37,922 bases of DNA, taken from assembly GCA_022340315.1 (NCBI GenBank), contig JAJDOD010000114.1, positions 1 to 37,922 of the forward strand, read 5' to 3'. The stretch is from Silicimonas sp. (GTDB lineage Bacteria > Pseudomonadota > Alphaproteobacteria > Rhodobacterales > Rhodobacteraceae). The notes beneath the pieces were generated by a model. The model saw nothing but the letters and a program-made list of their open reading frames with translations, was not told the DNA's origin and ran no database searches. The position numbers and the translations under genes were made by a program. Positions 1-8,220 of the stretch are shown one piece after another; position 1 is the first letter of the stretch, and every line of letters starts with the position of its first letter.

Positions 1-189
1 GGGGTCGAGGTTGTCGGGGTTCTTCTGGAAGAAGAAGGGCGGCTCGCGGTCCGGGTCGTGGCCCATCTCGATGGCGTGCGCGGCATAGTTGCGGCCGATG
101 CAATACACCCGGCGGACCGGAAATACAGCGTCGGAGCCGGCAATGGGTAGTGCCGTCACCGGCGGCATGTTGATCGCATAGTCTGTCAT
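1..189 (-). CDS. Fumarylacetoacetate hydrolase family protein, N-terminal fragment (runs off the window)
   Basis: Only the first 63 codons are in the window; the gene continues beyond base 1. The translation begins MTDYAINMPPV and contains VRRVYCIGRNYAAHAIEMG followed by PPFFFQKNPDNL. The 'RxIYCIGRNYxxHxxEMG...PFFFxKP' stretch is the typical start of the catalytic domain of FAH-family enzymes. These are metal-dependent C-C hydrolases or isomerases of aromatic and pyruvate-type diketo acids, in the cytoplasm. The metal ligands lie further downstream and are not visible, so substrate and activity cannot be judged. The gene follows a DMT-type membrane protein and a DJ-1-family gene on the same strand, so all three may share a transcript. 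Confidence 0.8.
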   Translation of the reverse strand, partial: MTDYAINMPPVTALPIAGSDAVFPVRRVYCIGRNYAAHAIEMGHDPDREPPFFFQKNPDNLDP

Positions 190-271
190 ACTGGCCCTCG
201 AGATTGATCCTGGCGTCCCGATAGATCAACCGGGACGCAGGGTCAAAGGGACGTATGCGGCGACGGCGCGT

Positions 272-718
272 TCAGGCGAATTTCACCACCGCCGCGCCAG
301 CCAGAACCATCGCCGCCCCCGCGAGGCGCGCCAGCGTCACCGGGTTGGCCGCCGCCCCGAAGGCGCCCGCATGGTCCAGTGCCATTGCCGCCACCAGTTG
401 CCCGGCGATGACCAGCACCGCGGTGGTGCCGACGCCAAGCCGCGGGACCAGGAAAACCACCGCCACGATATAGGCGGTTGCGACGAGCCCGCCCGCCCAC
501 GCAGTCGCCGGCACCTCGGCCAGATCGGCCGGTGACGGCCAGCCGATGCGAAGTGCAAGGACCAGGACGGCAAGCGCCAGAAGGCCGACAAGGAAGACGA
601 AGAACGCGCCCAGGTAGACGCTTTTCAGCGCGGTGCCCAACTGGCCGTTGAGGGCCAGCTGGAACGGGATCATTGCGCCGGTGATCAGCGCCAGAAGTGC
701 GAGCATGGATTGCGACAT
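272..718 (-). CDS. DMT-superfamily small membrane transporter (YdcZ/DUF606 type)
   Basis: This 148-residue protein is almost entirely hydrophobic. Four or five membrane segments can be read: residues about 3-25, 35-57, 68-92, 98-115 and 125-146. The opening segment with ALITGAMIPFQLALNGQLG matches YdcZ/DUF606-type members of the drug/metabolite transporter superfamily, which have half the usual number of helices and probably dimerise. The substrate is unknown. It lies 52 bases downstream of the DJ-1-family gene and 82 bases upstream of the FAH-family gene on the same strand, which fits an operon. The family call is fairly safe; the transport role is inferred from the family. Confidence 0.75.
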   Translation of the reverse strand: MSQSMLALLALITGAMIPFQLALNGQLGTALKSVYLGAFFVFLVGLLALAVLVLALRIGWPSPADLAEVPATAWAGGLVATAYIVAVVFLVPRLGVGTTAVLVIAGQLVAAMALDHAGAFGAAANPVTLARLAGAAMVLAGAAVVKFA

Positions 719-770
719 GCCGGAACCTCCCCTGGATGTGACGGAAACCTTATCCGCGGATAAGGTGCGA

Positions 771-1484
771 TCATGCGCCGAGCGCCGCGATCACCTTCCG
801 CGCGGCGGCGGCGGAAGATACCTGCTGCTGCCCGGTAATCAGGTTGCCGTCGCGGATGGCAAACTCGGCCATCGGGCCGGCGGTGACGAAATTGGTGTCG
901 TCGATCTTCCGGGCCTCGGTTTCGATCCAGAATGGCTGGATTTTCTGCCCGACGGCGTGCTCGGCATACTGCTCCTCGCTGTCGGCAAATCCCGTCCAGG
1001 TCTTGCCCGAGACCAGCAGCGTGCCGTCGCTTAGCCGGGTCTTCAGAAGCACGCAGGTCCCGTGACAGACGGCACTGGTGATCTTGCCCGCCTCGTAAAA
1101 CCCCGCGACGGCGCTGTGCACCCGGTCGTCGTCGATCATCGAGACCATCGGCGACTGGCCACCCACGATGAACAGGGCATCGTAACCGGCCAAGTCCAGA
1201 TCGCCCAGCGCGGGCGTGCCCCGGATCAGGTCAAGGGTCGCCGCGGCTTCCTTGAAGCCCTTGGACACGATGTCATGGGCCGAGTACCCGCTTTCATGAT
1301 CCGGGTCGGAAAACCCGTCAGCCTCGAGGTCACCGCCATCAGGCGAGGCGATCGTGATGTCATAACCGGCATGGCTGAACTCAAGCCAGGCGTGGCTGAG
1401 CTCGGCCCACCAGAAGCCGATCGGCCAGCCGGTGACGGGGGACGTCGCCGGGTTCGCCACGAGCATAAGTACTTTCTTGGTCAT
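771..1484 (-). CDS. DJ-1/PfpI family protein (Hsp31-like type-1 glutamine amidotransferase fold)
   Basis: This 237-residue protein has the DJ-1/PfpI fold signatures. An acidic residue precedes the nucleophile region (E28 in FWWAELSHAW), and the nucleophile elbow is SAVCHGTC, with Cys140 followed by His141. DYDALFIVGGQSPM corresponds to the usual 'D..D.v.vPGG' strand. Length and the GFWWAEL motif fit the Hsp31-like subfamily, whose members are reported as glyoxalase III-like or chaperone/deglycase proteins. The exact activity cannot be settled from sequence. It is transcribed divergently from a LysR-type regulator with a 117-base intergenic region, a common arrangement for a regulator and its target. 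Start: ATG following GAGGAAACG. Confidence 0.85.
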   Translation of the reverse strand: MTKKVLMLVANPATSPVTGWPIGFWWAELSHAWLEFSHAGYDITIASPDGGDLEADGFSDPDHESGYSAHDIVSKGFKEAAATLDLIRGTPALGDLDLAGYDALFIVGGQSPMVSMIDDDRVHSAVAGFYEAGKITSAVCHGTCVLLKTRLSDGTLLVSGKTWTGFADSEEQYAEHAVGQKIQPFWIETEARKIDDTNFVTAGPMAEFAIRDGNLITGQQQVSSAAAARKVIAALGA

Positions 1485-1582
1485 CGTTTCCTCTTTCTAT
1501 CGCTCACTTTTCGGCAGGGTCCCGTCGGGCCTGGAACCCGTTGCCTTTCGATGCGCCGAGAGGTAGGCAGACGGAGATATAA

Positions 1583-1603
1583 ATGAAACTGAAATCAATT
1601 CAT
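1583..1603. promoter_or_regulatory. Candidate LysR-type operator (ATGAA-N11-TTCAT)
   Basis: A dyad of ATGAA, 11 bases, TTCAT lies between the divergent DJ-1-family and lysR genes and overlaps the lysR start codon. LysR regulators typically bind T-N11-A dyads near the promoter of the divergent target and often repress themselves. The match is short and could be chance in an AT-richer spacer. Confidence 0.35.
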
Positions 1604-2513
1604 GGCTGATTTAGACAGAAATAAACTCAGGCGGCTCGACCTGACCGTTCTGCTGATTTTCCTCGGTCTCATGCGGCTCGGAAAGGCCACCGATGTCGCC
1701 GGAGAGTTGGGCCTGACCAACTCCTCGATCAGCCATGCACTGCGCCGATTGCGCGATGTCTTCGGCGATGAACTGTTTCTGCGACGCCCGCATGGGCTTG
1801 AGCCGACCGCATTCGCCGAACGCATCGAACCCGAGATCGCCCGCGCGGTCGCGTCGCTTCAGACCGCGCTCGCGGGCCCGGCCGAGTTCCTGCCCGAGGC
1901 AGCGGAGGACACGCTACGTATCTCGGCCAACGATCGCGAAACCGCCTCGCTCATCCCCAGGGCCTTCGCACGGCTGTCGGGCCAGGCGCCCGGATTGCGG
2001 CTTTCCGTCCAGTCGCTCTCGAACGCCGAGGGTCTGCGCGGGCTGGCATCGGGCACACTGGACTTCGCCATCGGCTTTTTCCGGGATCCGGGACCGGATT
2101 ACCTCGTCCAGCCCTTGCGGACCGAGACCTATGTGGTCACCGCGCGGCGCGGCCATCCGATCTTCCGCGGACCGCTGACGGTGGAAAGCTATGTGGCGGC
2201 GGCGCATGTGCTGGTGTCGGGAGACGGGAAGCTGAGCGGCATCGTGGATCAGACGCTTGAGAAGGCCGGGCTTGCGCGGCGCGTCTGCCTGGCCGTCCCG
2301 TCCTTCCTGCCGGCCCTCTCGATCCTGTCCGACAGCGATTTCGTCGCGACGCTGCCTGCCAACCTTGTCCGGCAGCATGCCGCCGTGTTCCATCTCGACC
2401 ATTGCCCCCCGCCCATCGAGATCCGGCCGTTCGAGGTCTCGGTGCTGATCCACAGGCGCAATCGGAGAAGCCCGCTGCACCAATGGTGCCTCGGCAAGTT
2501 CCAGTCCGGCTGA
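1602..2513 (+). CDS. LysR-family transcriptional regulator
   Basis: This 303-residue protein has a typical LysR layout. The N-terminal winged helix-turn-helix (residues about 8-66) includes LDLTVLLIFLGLMRLGKATDVAGELGLTNSSISHALRRLRDVFGDELFLRRP read in segments. A linker helix follows, then a periplasmic-binding-type effector domain (about 95-295). 'GD.LF.RRPHGLEPT' resembles the NodD/SyrM-like branch, which often senses aromatic or quinone-like molecules. It is divergent to the DJ-1-family gene, the most likely target. The gene ends 24 bases from the convergent end of the kinase-associated operon. Confidence 0.9.
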   Translation: MADLDRNKLRRLDLTVLLIFLGLMRLGKATDVAGELGLTNSSISHALRRLRDVFGDELFLRRPHGLEPTAFAERIEPEIARAVASLQTALAGPAEFLPEAAEDTLRISANDRETASLIPRAFARLSGQAPGLRLSVQSLSNAEGLRGLASGTLDFAIGFFRDPGPDYLVQPLRTETYVVTARRGHPIFRGPLTVESYVAAAHVLVSGDGKLSGIVDQTLEKAGLARRVCLAVPSFLPALSILSDSDFVATLPANLVRQHAAVFHLDHCPPPIEIRPFEVSVLIHRRNRRSPLHQWCLGKFQSG

Positions 2514-2537
2514 ACCGGCGATCGGGGATTGGCTACG

Positions 2538-3701
2538 TCAGAGACCCAAAGACCAGGGCGTTGCAGACGGATGCGTGCGACGTGACCTTGGCCGGGGCTT
2601 CGGGCCGGATTTCGAGATCGTCCGGGTCGGGTTCTTCGGCATGTTCTTGATCGCCATCGACACCGTGCGCGGCGTCACCTTCTGATGCGCCGCCGGACTG
2701 TTCAAGAGCCGCGAGCGAGACGCCAGTTTGCCCAATTGAACGGAGTAGACCTGCTCACGCATCGGCCGGGTCAGGACGCGGTCGATTGCGTCGTCTATGT
2801 CCATTTCCGGCTCAATCTCGGCAACGTCCGGGAACGGCTGGTCTTCCGCAATCTCACTTATGGCCTCGGGGCTTGCCGAAACCTCGTCTTCGGCGGCCTC
2901 CGGCACCTCGGGCAACTGGTCGGCATAGCGCAGGCAAAGAACCTCGCCCGCGTCGAGCGCGGATTGCACCAGGACGTCGATCTCCTTCTTGATCGTCTTC
3001 ACGATGTGCGTGCCGCCCGACTCGCGGAAGGCCTCCTTGTCGACGCCGCCCTCGGCGCACTTGGCGCTCAGGGCGCTGGCGGGATCGACGCGGATGATTT
3101 CGACGAATTCCTGGGCGATTGACTTCCAGGTGTCCATCTTCATGCCCGGCGACAACACCAGGTAGCTGTGATCGCGAAGCCGGTCTGGAACCTGCTGCCA
3201 GGCCTCCTCAACCGGTTGGGTCAACTCGCCGCCTGCCCAGAGAGAGATATCGGCAGAGGGCAAAGTCTTGTCGACATCCTCGCAAAGCGCCTTGGGATCC
3301 TCCTCGGTCGCGACGAGCAGCGAGAGCTTCTTGAGAACCGGCAGGTCGACATAGATCCGCACCCGCGATGGATTCCCCTCGAACAACCGCCGGAAATCCG
3401 AACCCTCGATCCGTTCCTGCGACCCGTCCCGGTGCTGGACGCGTGCATGCGCGGTCTCACCGTGAAGGAACTGGATGCGGGCCCGCGTGAGGCCGGGCGA
3501 GACGACAGGCTGACCGATCATCAGGTTGATCAGCGCCAAGGCGTGCCTGGTGTCGGTCCCGAAGACGGTCAGGCGCAAGGGTTGTTCGAGCCGACGCAGG
3601 CACCGCTCGGCCAGGAAACGGTCGTTGCGCGAAAGGTCGACCGCCTCGATGAGGCGCTTCAGCTGAAGCGCTGTCTGCCGTGCACCTTGATCCTCGGACA
3701 T
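2538..3701 (-). CDS. Dynamin-like pseudo-GTPase candidate, last gene of the kinase/FHA/phosphatase operon
   Basis: I do not recognise a named family. This 387-residue protein follows the phosphatase gene by 6 bases. Its order of segments resembles a dynamin-type GTPase. LRLTVFGTDTRHALALINLM (residues about 41-60) sits where 'v.GefnsGKSsliNaL' is expected, and QPVVSPGLTRARIQFLHG where switch I is expected. VRIYVDLPVLKKLSLLVATEED replaces the 'l.DTPG' strand, and ADISLWAGG plus YLVLSPGMKMD replaces the 'NK.D' region. The GKS/T, DTPG and NKxD residues are all absent, so GTP binding looks lost. The middle is acidic and Pro/Ala/Glu-rich (about 265-315); the C-terminal 60 residues are basic and Ser/Thr/Pro-rich, a possible substrate tail for the kinases. 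The fold assignment is inference. It may instead be an unrelated scaffold. Confidence 0.6.
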   Translation of the reverse strand: MSEDQGARQTALQLKRLIEAVDLSRNDRFLAERCLRRLEQPLRLTVFGTDTRHALALINLMIGQPVVSPGLTRARIQFLHGETAHARVQHRDGSQERIEGSDFRRLFEGNPSRVRIYVDLPVLKKLSLLVATEEDPKALCEDVDKTLPSADISLWAGGELTQPVEEAWQQVPDRLRDHSYLVLSPGMKMDTWKSIAQEFVEIIRVDPASALSAKCAEGGVDKEAFRESGGTHIVKTIKKEIDVLVQSALDAGEVLCLRYADQLPEVPEAAEDEVSASPEAISEIAEDQPFPDVAEIEPEMDIDDAIDRVLTRPMREQVYSVQLGKLASRSRLLNSPAAHQKVTPRTVSMAIKNMPKNPTRTISKSGPKPRPRSRRTHPSATPWSLGL

Positions 3702-3707
3702 GATCCT

Positions 3708-4667
3708 CTAGCCACCCTTTGCACTATGCGCGAACACGGTACTTTCTTTCCCGTCCACGGACGCATCGCCGCCCTGCGGCCCCAGTTCATCCAGCATCGC
3801 CGCTTCTGCAAGACGCGTCGAATGGAAGTCTATCTCGGTAACGTTACCGCGACGTTTCGGACGGATCACCGGCTTCTCGTGGCGCACCTTGACGACCGAG
3901 AACGAGATGTTGTCCTGCTCTGGGTCTTCGAGGCCCTTCACCGCCTGAAGAAGCGCGTTGGCGATATCCGCGCTTGGCTTGCGCCGGTTGCGCGTGATGA
4001 TCTTGGCGATCACCTTGTCTTCCAGAAACTGCAGACCGTCGCTTGAAACAACGATGATGTCGCCCGCCTTCAACTCCAGCGAGAGACCACGGTTGTCGAT
4101 CCGGGCGATCTTGCCGCCGGCGACCGCCGAGGTGAGGCAGTTGCGCTCGGGGTGCGTCTTTGCGTCCTCGGCCTTGATCGAGCCTGCCGCCACCATCGCG
4201 TCGATCTGCGGCGCCATCGAGTGGTCTTCGTTGACCAGGTCCATCTTGCCCGCACGATAGTGATAAAGCGGGCTGTCGCCCACGGAGCTCCAGTAAAGCT
4301 TGTTGCCGGCCATGACGACGGCAACAACAGTCGATCCCATTCCCCGCGATTCCGGGTTCTCGGTCATCGCCTCGCGGATGCAATCATTGGCATTGGTGAT
4401 CGCGTTCAACATCAGTTGCGGCAGGTGCTCGGCATGATCGAAGAACATGTCGCTGTGATACTTCAGCTCGCTGTAGACTTCGGTGACCACCGTCTTGCTG
4501 GCGATGTCACCGGCGGAATGTCCGCCCATGCCATCGGCCAGGACAACGATCCCGCAGTCGTCTCCTACCGCGAAGTCGGAAACGAGCGAATCTTCCTGGT
4601 AGTCGCGTCCCCCACGATCAAGGGCGGATGCGACGTCGAAGCGCGGTTCAGGCAATCTCCACATCAT
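3708..4667 (-). CDS. PP2C-family (PPM) serine/threonine protein phosphatase
   Basis: This 319-residue protein should remove phosphates from Ser/Thr residues placed by the neighbouring kinases. PPM metal-site motifs are present in order: RGGRDYQEDS near residue 20, VVLADGMGGHSAGDIAS near 50, GMGSTVVAVV...VGDSPLYHYR near 115-140, IVVSSDGL near 213 and EQDNISFSVV near 252. The last 60 residues (PKRRGNVTEIDFHSTR onward) are a basic then acidic tail outside the catalytic domain. I chose the ATG at 4667 because AAGGGA lies upstream and a longer frame would run deep into the FHA gene. The start overlaps the FHA stop by 20 bases, implying translational coupling. This gene order resembles PppA-Fha-PpkA of type VI secretion, but no secretion genes are present. 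Confidence 0.92.
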   Translation of the reverse strand: MMWRLPEPRFDVASALDRGGRDYQEDSLVSDFAVGDDCGIVVLADGMGGHSAGDIASKTVVTEVYSELKYHSDMFFDHAEHLPQLMLNAITNANDCIREAMTENPESRGMGSTVVAVVMAGNKLYWSSVGDSPLYHYRAGKMDLVNEDHSMAPQIDAMVAAGSIKAEDAKTHPERNCLTSAVAGGKIARIDNRGLSLELKAGDIIVVSSDGLQFLEDKVIAKIITRNRRKPSADIANALLQAVKGLEDPEQDNISFSVVKVRHEKPVIRPKRRGNVTEIDFHSTRLAEAAMLDELGPQGGDASVDGKESTVFAHSAKGG

Positions 4668-5301
4668 CGTCGTCGTTCCCTTCCTCGGTTTCGGCAATTT
4701 CCCAATTGAATTTCTTTGAGCAAAGGGCGGCGAAACGCAGCTTGGTCTCGCCGATTTCGATCTCATCGCCGTCCTTAAGATTGCTCGTACTCACCACCGG
4801 TTTGCCGTTCAGGCGAACGATGTTCGACTTGCCGCCATGACCAAGCAGGAAGCTGTGGTCCTTGGGGTCGTATACGATCGCGGCATGGTTCTCGCGGCTG
4901 ATCGCCTGGTCGCCGAAATCGAGCTGGATCGCCTGGTCTTCGCCCCGGCCGATCTGGCTCATGCCGGACTTGATCGCAAACGCCTCGCCGAAGCCGGGGC
5001 CCTTGCTGACCATCACGAAGGCGACGGGAAACTGGACCCGTCCCGTTTCGACGGTCGCCTTGTCCTCGCCGAAGAGATCGACGATGCGTCCGTCGGACGT
5101 ATCGAAGCCCATCAGCCTCGTCTTGTTCGCGTTGACCGGACGGCGGCGCTTGCGCATGACCGGCTCGCCGGACGATGCATCGGGCGCCGCCATATCAGGC
5201 GCGGGCGCGGGCGCGGAAACGACCGGCGCCGGGCTTTCCTCGGCGTTCAGAACCAGTGGTTCCTCGAACTGCCTGCGTGCTTTCTTTCGGAAAAAGAACA
5301 C
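4648..5301 (-). CDS. FHA-domain phosphothreonine-binding protein
   Basis: This 217-residue cytoplasmic protein has no membrane segment. The first 60 residues are basic then Pro/Ala-rich. The FHA domain spans about 115-195 and carries the expected marks: QIGRGEDQAIQL, then DQAISRENHAAIVYD with the S-R-x-x-H pattern of phosphothreonine recognition, NIVRLNGKPV and LKDGDEIEIGETKLRF. The C-terminus is very acidic (EEGNDDDDVEIA). It should dock onto autophosphorylated kinase or phosphorylated partners. The start is GTG at 5301 behind GAGGAG, 35 bases after the kinase stop. The gene overlaps the phosphatase gene by 20 bases. Function as a phospho-reader is established for the family; the partner is inferred. 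Confidence 0.93.
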   Translation of the reverse strand: MFFFRKKARRQFEEPLVLNAEESPAPVVSAPAPAPDMAAPDASSGEPVMRKRRRPVNANKTRLMGFDTSDGRIVDLFGEDKATVETGRVQFPVAFVMVSKGPGFGEAFAIKSGMSQIGRGEDQAIQLDFGDQAISRENHAAIVYDPKDHSFLLGHGGKSNIVRLNGKPVVSTSNLKDGDEIEIGETKLRFAALCSKKFNWEIAETEEGNDDDDVEIA

Positions 5302-5336
5302 TTCTTCTCTCCTCTAAATTCGCCTGTTCGCCTTGC

Positions 5337-7862
5337 TCAGTTGGCAAGTGAGGCAAGGTTGAAGGCTTCGACCCAGATTTCACCGTTCCGCTTGACCGCG
5401 AAGCTGAAGCTCGACTTGCCGCTTGCGAGTTCGCGTTCCAGAACGTTCTGAAGTGAGTTTGGCCCGTCCAGGGATTCCATTGTCGAGGCGAAGGCCACCA
5501 GGGTATCGCCGACCTTGAAGCTCGACGAGCCAGGGGCCTCGATGACCTCTGTTTTCCAGCCGGCACCGTCCTTGCGCGTGACAAACCGGAGACCGTTCAG
5601 AAGAAGGGTTTGCTTCTCGGTCTCGACGGTCAGCGTCCGTTCCACGACGGCGGTGTTCAGTCCGGCGTCTATGCCTAGCTGCACACGAGCCCAGGTCTCG
5701 CCCTCGACCACCGGTGTCGACTTCACCAGCGCCGCGATTTCGTTATTCGACGAAACCGCCGTGCCGTTGACGGACACGATGCGCGAGTTCCGTGCGAGCC
5801 ATTCCGGCGCGCCTTCTTCCACACTGATGACCAGGCCTGGCTGCCAGGGCGACAGGGTGAACGGAAGCACCGGCACATAGCGGGCCACGATGGGCGAGAT
5901 TGCGTTTGACGCGGGCGCCGTAGTGGACGGAGCGATAACCGGTGCCGGCGCGCGTACGGCGGTCCGCGCCGTGCGCGACGTCGTCAACTCGGGCTGCGAC
6001 TTGGCCATCGAGACGAAGAAATCCAGCGTGGACGGCGCGGGCTCCGCGGCATCCGCGGGAACCGGCGTCTCGGCTTCTGCTGTCTCGACCGGTGCTGTTT
6101 CCGCCACGGCTGTTTCGACAGGTGCGGGCTCGATGGCATCAACCGCCGGTGCGGGTGCCACTTCTTCGACTTCGACAACGTCCACCGGCGCAGGTTCGGG
6201 AGCAGCCGGGGCCTCGGTGACGATCACCGGCGAAGCGTCTGCAAGTGCGGCCATCGCGACTTCGAGTTCACGCAGCGGGCGCGGTTGCGGCCTGACGACC
6301 GTTTCAGGGAGCGGCGACACGGAAGACGGAACCTCGAGATCCGCGATTTCGTCTGTTGCCGGAGCCAGAGGTTCTGCGACCGCGACGGTCACGGCTTCCA
6401 CTTCCGGAAGATCGGGGACCGCGGGCACTTCGACGACAGCTTCGGGTTCGGGTTGGGTTTCGACCGGGGCGGGCGGCGCGACGGCCGGAGCCGGTTCGGC
6501 GATTTCCGCGATCTCGGGCGCCGCGTCCTCGGTCGGCGCAACAGCGGCACCGATCTGCGATTCCGGGTCTTCGGACGGGGCCGCAGCGGCGAAATCCTCT
6601 TCCGCGGCCGGGGCCGTGAAGACAGGCGTTTCTGCGATCACGGGCGCAGGCGCCTCGTCCACGGGCTCGGGCGCCGCTTCCGCGACGATCTCCTCGACCG
6701 TCTCGGCAACCGGAGCCGGGGTGGCGGCAGGAGCCTCGACCGAAGCCAGTGCCTCGTCCGCGCCAATCGCGCCGGTCGGCGCGTCGGCTTCCGAGTTCGA
6801 CATCATGAAGAAACCGACACCGGCGGCAGCGGCCAGCGCGGATGTGCCCAGCAGGATCGGCATGATGGACTTCTTCTCGGCCGCAGCCGGGGCGGCCTGA
6901 TCGCGTCGCTCGGGCTTCTTCGGCGTCACCGGCGCGGCTTCCGACATATGCGCGAGCCATTCCTCGGCATCCTGCATCCGGTCGCGCGGCAGGATGGACA
7001 TTGCCTTGTCCAGTCCGGTCACGAACCGCTTGGAATAGTGGTTCGTCTTTTCGCCAAGCGAGACATAGGGATCGTCGTCGCCGGCCGCACAGGACGAGAG
7101 CCGCCACTGGCTGTCGGGCGGCAACTCGCGCGTGATGATGTGATAGAAGCTGGCCGCCAGCGAATAGAGGTCGCAGGACGGCGTCTGCTCGCTGCCTGCG
7201 ATGTAGAATTCCTGCGGCGAGTAACCGTCCTTGACCACGCGAAGCGCCGAGAGCATCCGCGTCACGCGTTCGTTGGTGCTTTCGCGCGCGGCGCCGAAGT
7301 CGATCAGGATCGGTTCGCCCTGGTCGTTGATGATGATGTTGTCCGGCGAGATGTCCCGGTGCAGCATGCCCAGCTGGTGGACGTGCTTGATCGCGTCGAG
7401 GATCTTCTTCAGATACCCTTCGACAAGATCGGGCTTCAGGCTGTCGGGGTCTTCCTGAAGGATCTCCAACAGATCGCGGCCGTGCACATAGTCCAGCGCC
7501 ATGTAGGCCGTGTTGTTCTCCTCGAAGACCTGGTGCACGCCCACGATGTTCGGGTGGTTTGCCTTGGCAAGCGCCATCGCCTCCTGCGAGAACAGCCGCA
7601 CGATGGAACGCAGTTCGTTCTGATGCGCGCGCGAGCGCGGGGTCACGGAGGTGTTCTGCCGCCGGCAGAAGCTGCCGGGGAAACATTCCTTGATGACCAC
7701 GCGCCGATCCAGGCTGTCCTTTGCAAGATAAGTGATACCGAAGCCGCCGGCTGCAAGGAAATCCTCGATCGTATACTGACCGAGCATCAATTTCGTGCCG
7801 GGCTTCAGCTCGTCAACAAACTCTTCGTCTTGGACTTCCGCGGCTGTATTTTCCAGGCTCAT
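5337..7862 (-). CDS. Membrane-anchored Ser/Thr protein kinase with C-terminal PDZ-like region (paralog 1)
   Basis: This 841-residue protein has four parts. The N-terminal kinase domain (about 20-305) has AAGGFGITYLAKD as the glycine loop, VVIKECFP with the ATP-anchoring Lys, LHRDISPDNII as catalytic loop, LIDFGAAR for Mg binding and KDGYSPQEFY in place of APE. The catalytic-loop Lys of HRDLKPxN is Ser here. One membrane helix follows (about 333-354, IMPILLGTSALAAAAGVGFF). Next is a roughly 300-residue Ala/Pro/Glu/Val linker, probably periplasmic. The C-terminus has PDZ-like strands (SRIVSVNGTAV, FKVGDTLVAF). I chose ATG 7862 (MSLENTAAE) because GAGG sits 8 bases upstream; the longer frame would need GTG at 7889 without such a site. 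It is first in the kinase-FHA-phosphatase-pseudo-GTPase operon. Confidence 0.9.
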   Translation of the reverse strand: MSLENTAAEVQDEEFVDELKPGTKLMLGQYTIEDFLAAGGFGITYLAKDSLDRRVVIKECFPGSFCRRQNTSVTPRSRAHQNELRSIVRLFSQEAMALAKANHPNIVGVHQVFEENNTAYMALDYVHGRDLLEILQEDPDSLKPDLVEGYLKKILDAIKHVHQLGMLHRDISPDNIIINDQGEPILIDFGAARESTNERVTRMLSALRVVKDGYSPQEFYIAGSEQTPSCDLYSLAASFYHIITRELPPDSQWRLSSCAAGDDDPYVSLGEKTNHYSKRFVTGLDKAMSILPRDRMQDAEEWLAHMSEAAPVTPKKPERRDQAAPAAAEKKSIMPILLGTSALAAAAGVGFFMMSNSEADAPTGAIGADEALASVEAPAATPAPVAETVEEIVAEAAPEPVDEAPAPVIAETPVFTAPAAEEDFAAAAPSEDPESQIGAAVAPTEDAAPEIAEIAEPAPAVAPPAPVETQPEPEAVVEVPAVPDLPEVEAVTVAVAEPLAPATDEIADLEVPSSVSPLPETVVRPQPRPLRELEVAMAALADASPVIVTEAPAAPEPAPVDVVEVEEVAPAPAVDAIEPAPVETAVAETAPVETAEAETPVPADAAEPAPSTLDFFVSMAKSQPELTTSRTARTAVRAPAPVIAPSTTAPASNAISPIVARYVPVLPFTLSPWQPGLVISVEEGAPEWLARNSRIVSVNGTAVSSNNEIAALVKSTPVVEGETWARVQLGIDAGLNTAVVERTLTVETEKQTLLLNGLRFVTRKDGAGWKTEVIEAPGSSSFKVGDTLVAFASTMESLDGPNSLQNVLERELASGKSSFSFAVKRNGEIWVEAFNLASLAN

Positions 7863-8220
7863 CGCCCTGACCTCACATGCGTTACACACTGGTGTTCCGA
7901 GCGAAGCTGATGGAAAAATCGGTCTCTTTTAAGGTTAACCCTTGTTGAACCGTGGAAAAATGTAAGGCGTTTGGACGCAATGCGGACACAATTCGTTCAC
8001 CGTCCAGAACCTATCTGTGCGCGTTTCCCGCCATTGTCGACAATCGAATTTGGCGTTTGCGACCGGAACTGCACCGCAGGTCCCATTCCATGCGAGCGGT
8101 CAACACTGACTGCCGACGCGCGAGCTTGGCCGGGCGTCCGTCATCCGCGACCGGGCACCGCGCCATACCAATCCCACCTGCAGTGCGGCGGGAGGTTCAA
8201 GGGCAGACCCGGCGCGCCTG
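7863..8220. other. Non-coding leader and promoter region of kinase 1 (358 bases)
   Basis: No gene is supported here. Plus-strand open frames that cross it lack coding-like composition and run antisense into the secreted-protein gene. The part next to the kinase holds TTAACCCTTGTTGAAC at 7935-7950, close to the alphaproteobacterial CtrA pattern TTAA-N7-TTAA. The rest shows no clear structure. Confidence 0.5.

Noticed and set aside
2533-2760. Possible frameshift near the C-terminus of the pseudo-GTPase: the neighbouring frame gives a more acidic tail and ends at 2533.
   Set aside because: The annotated frame has very strong G/C at third positions through about base 2600, while the other frame does not. 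The basic tail is therefore kept.
3708-7889. Type VI secretion locus, suggested by kinase-FHA-PPM order.
   Set aside because: No Tss, Hcp, VgrG or ClpV gene is in the window; only the regulatory trio is similar.
5890-7910. Long plus-strand open frames opposite kinase 1.
   Set aside because: They mirror the Ala/Pro/Glu-rich linker and give low-complexity Ser/Ala/Gly or Arg-rich products; shadows of the real gene.
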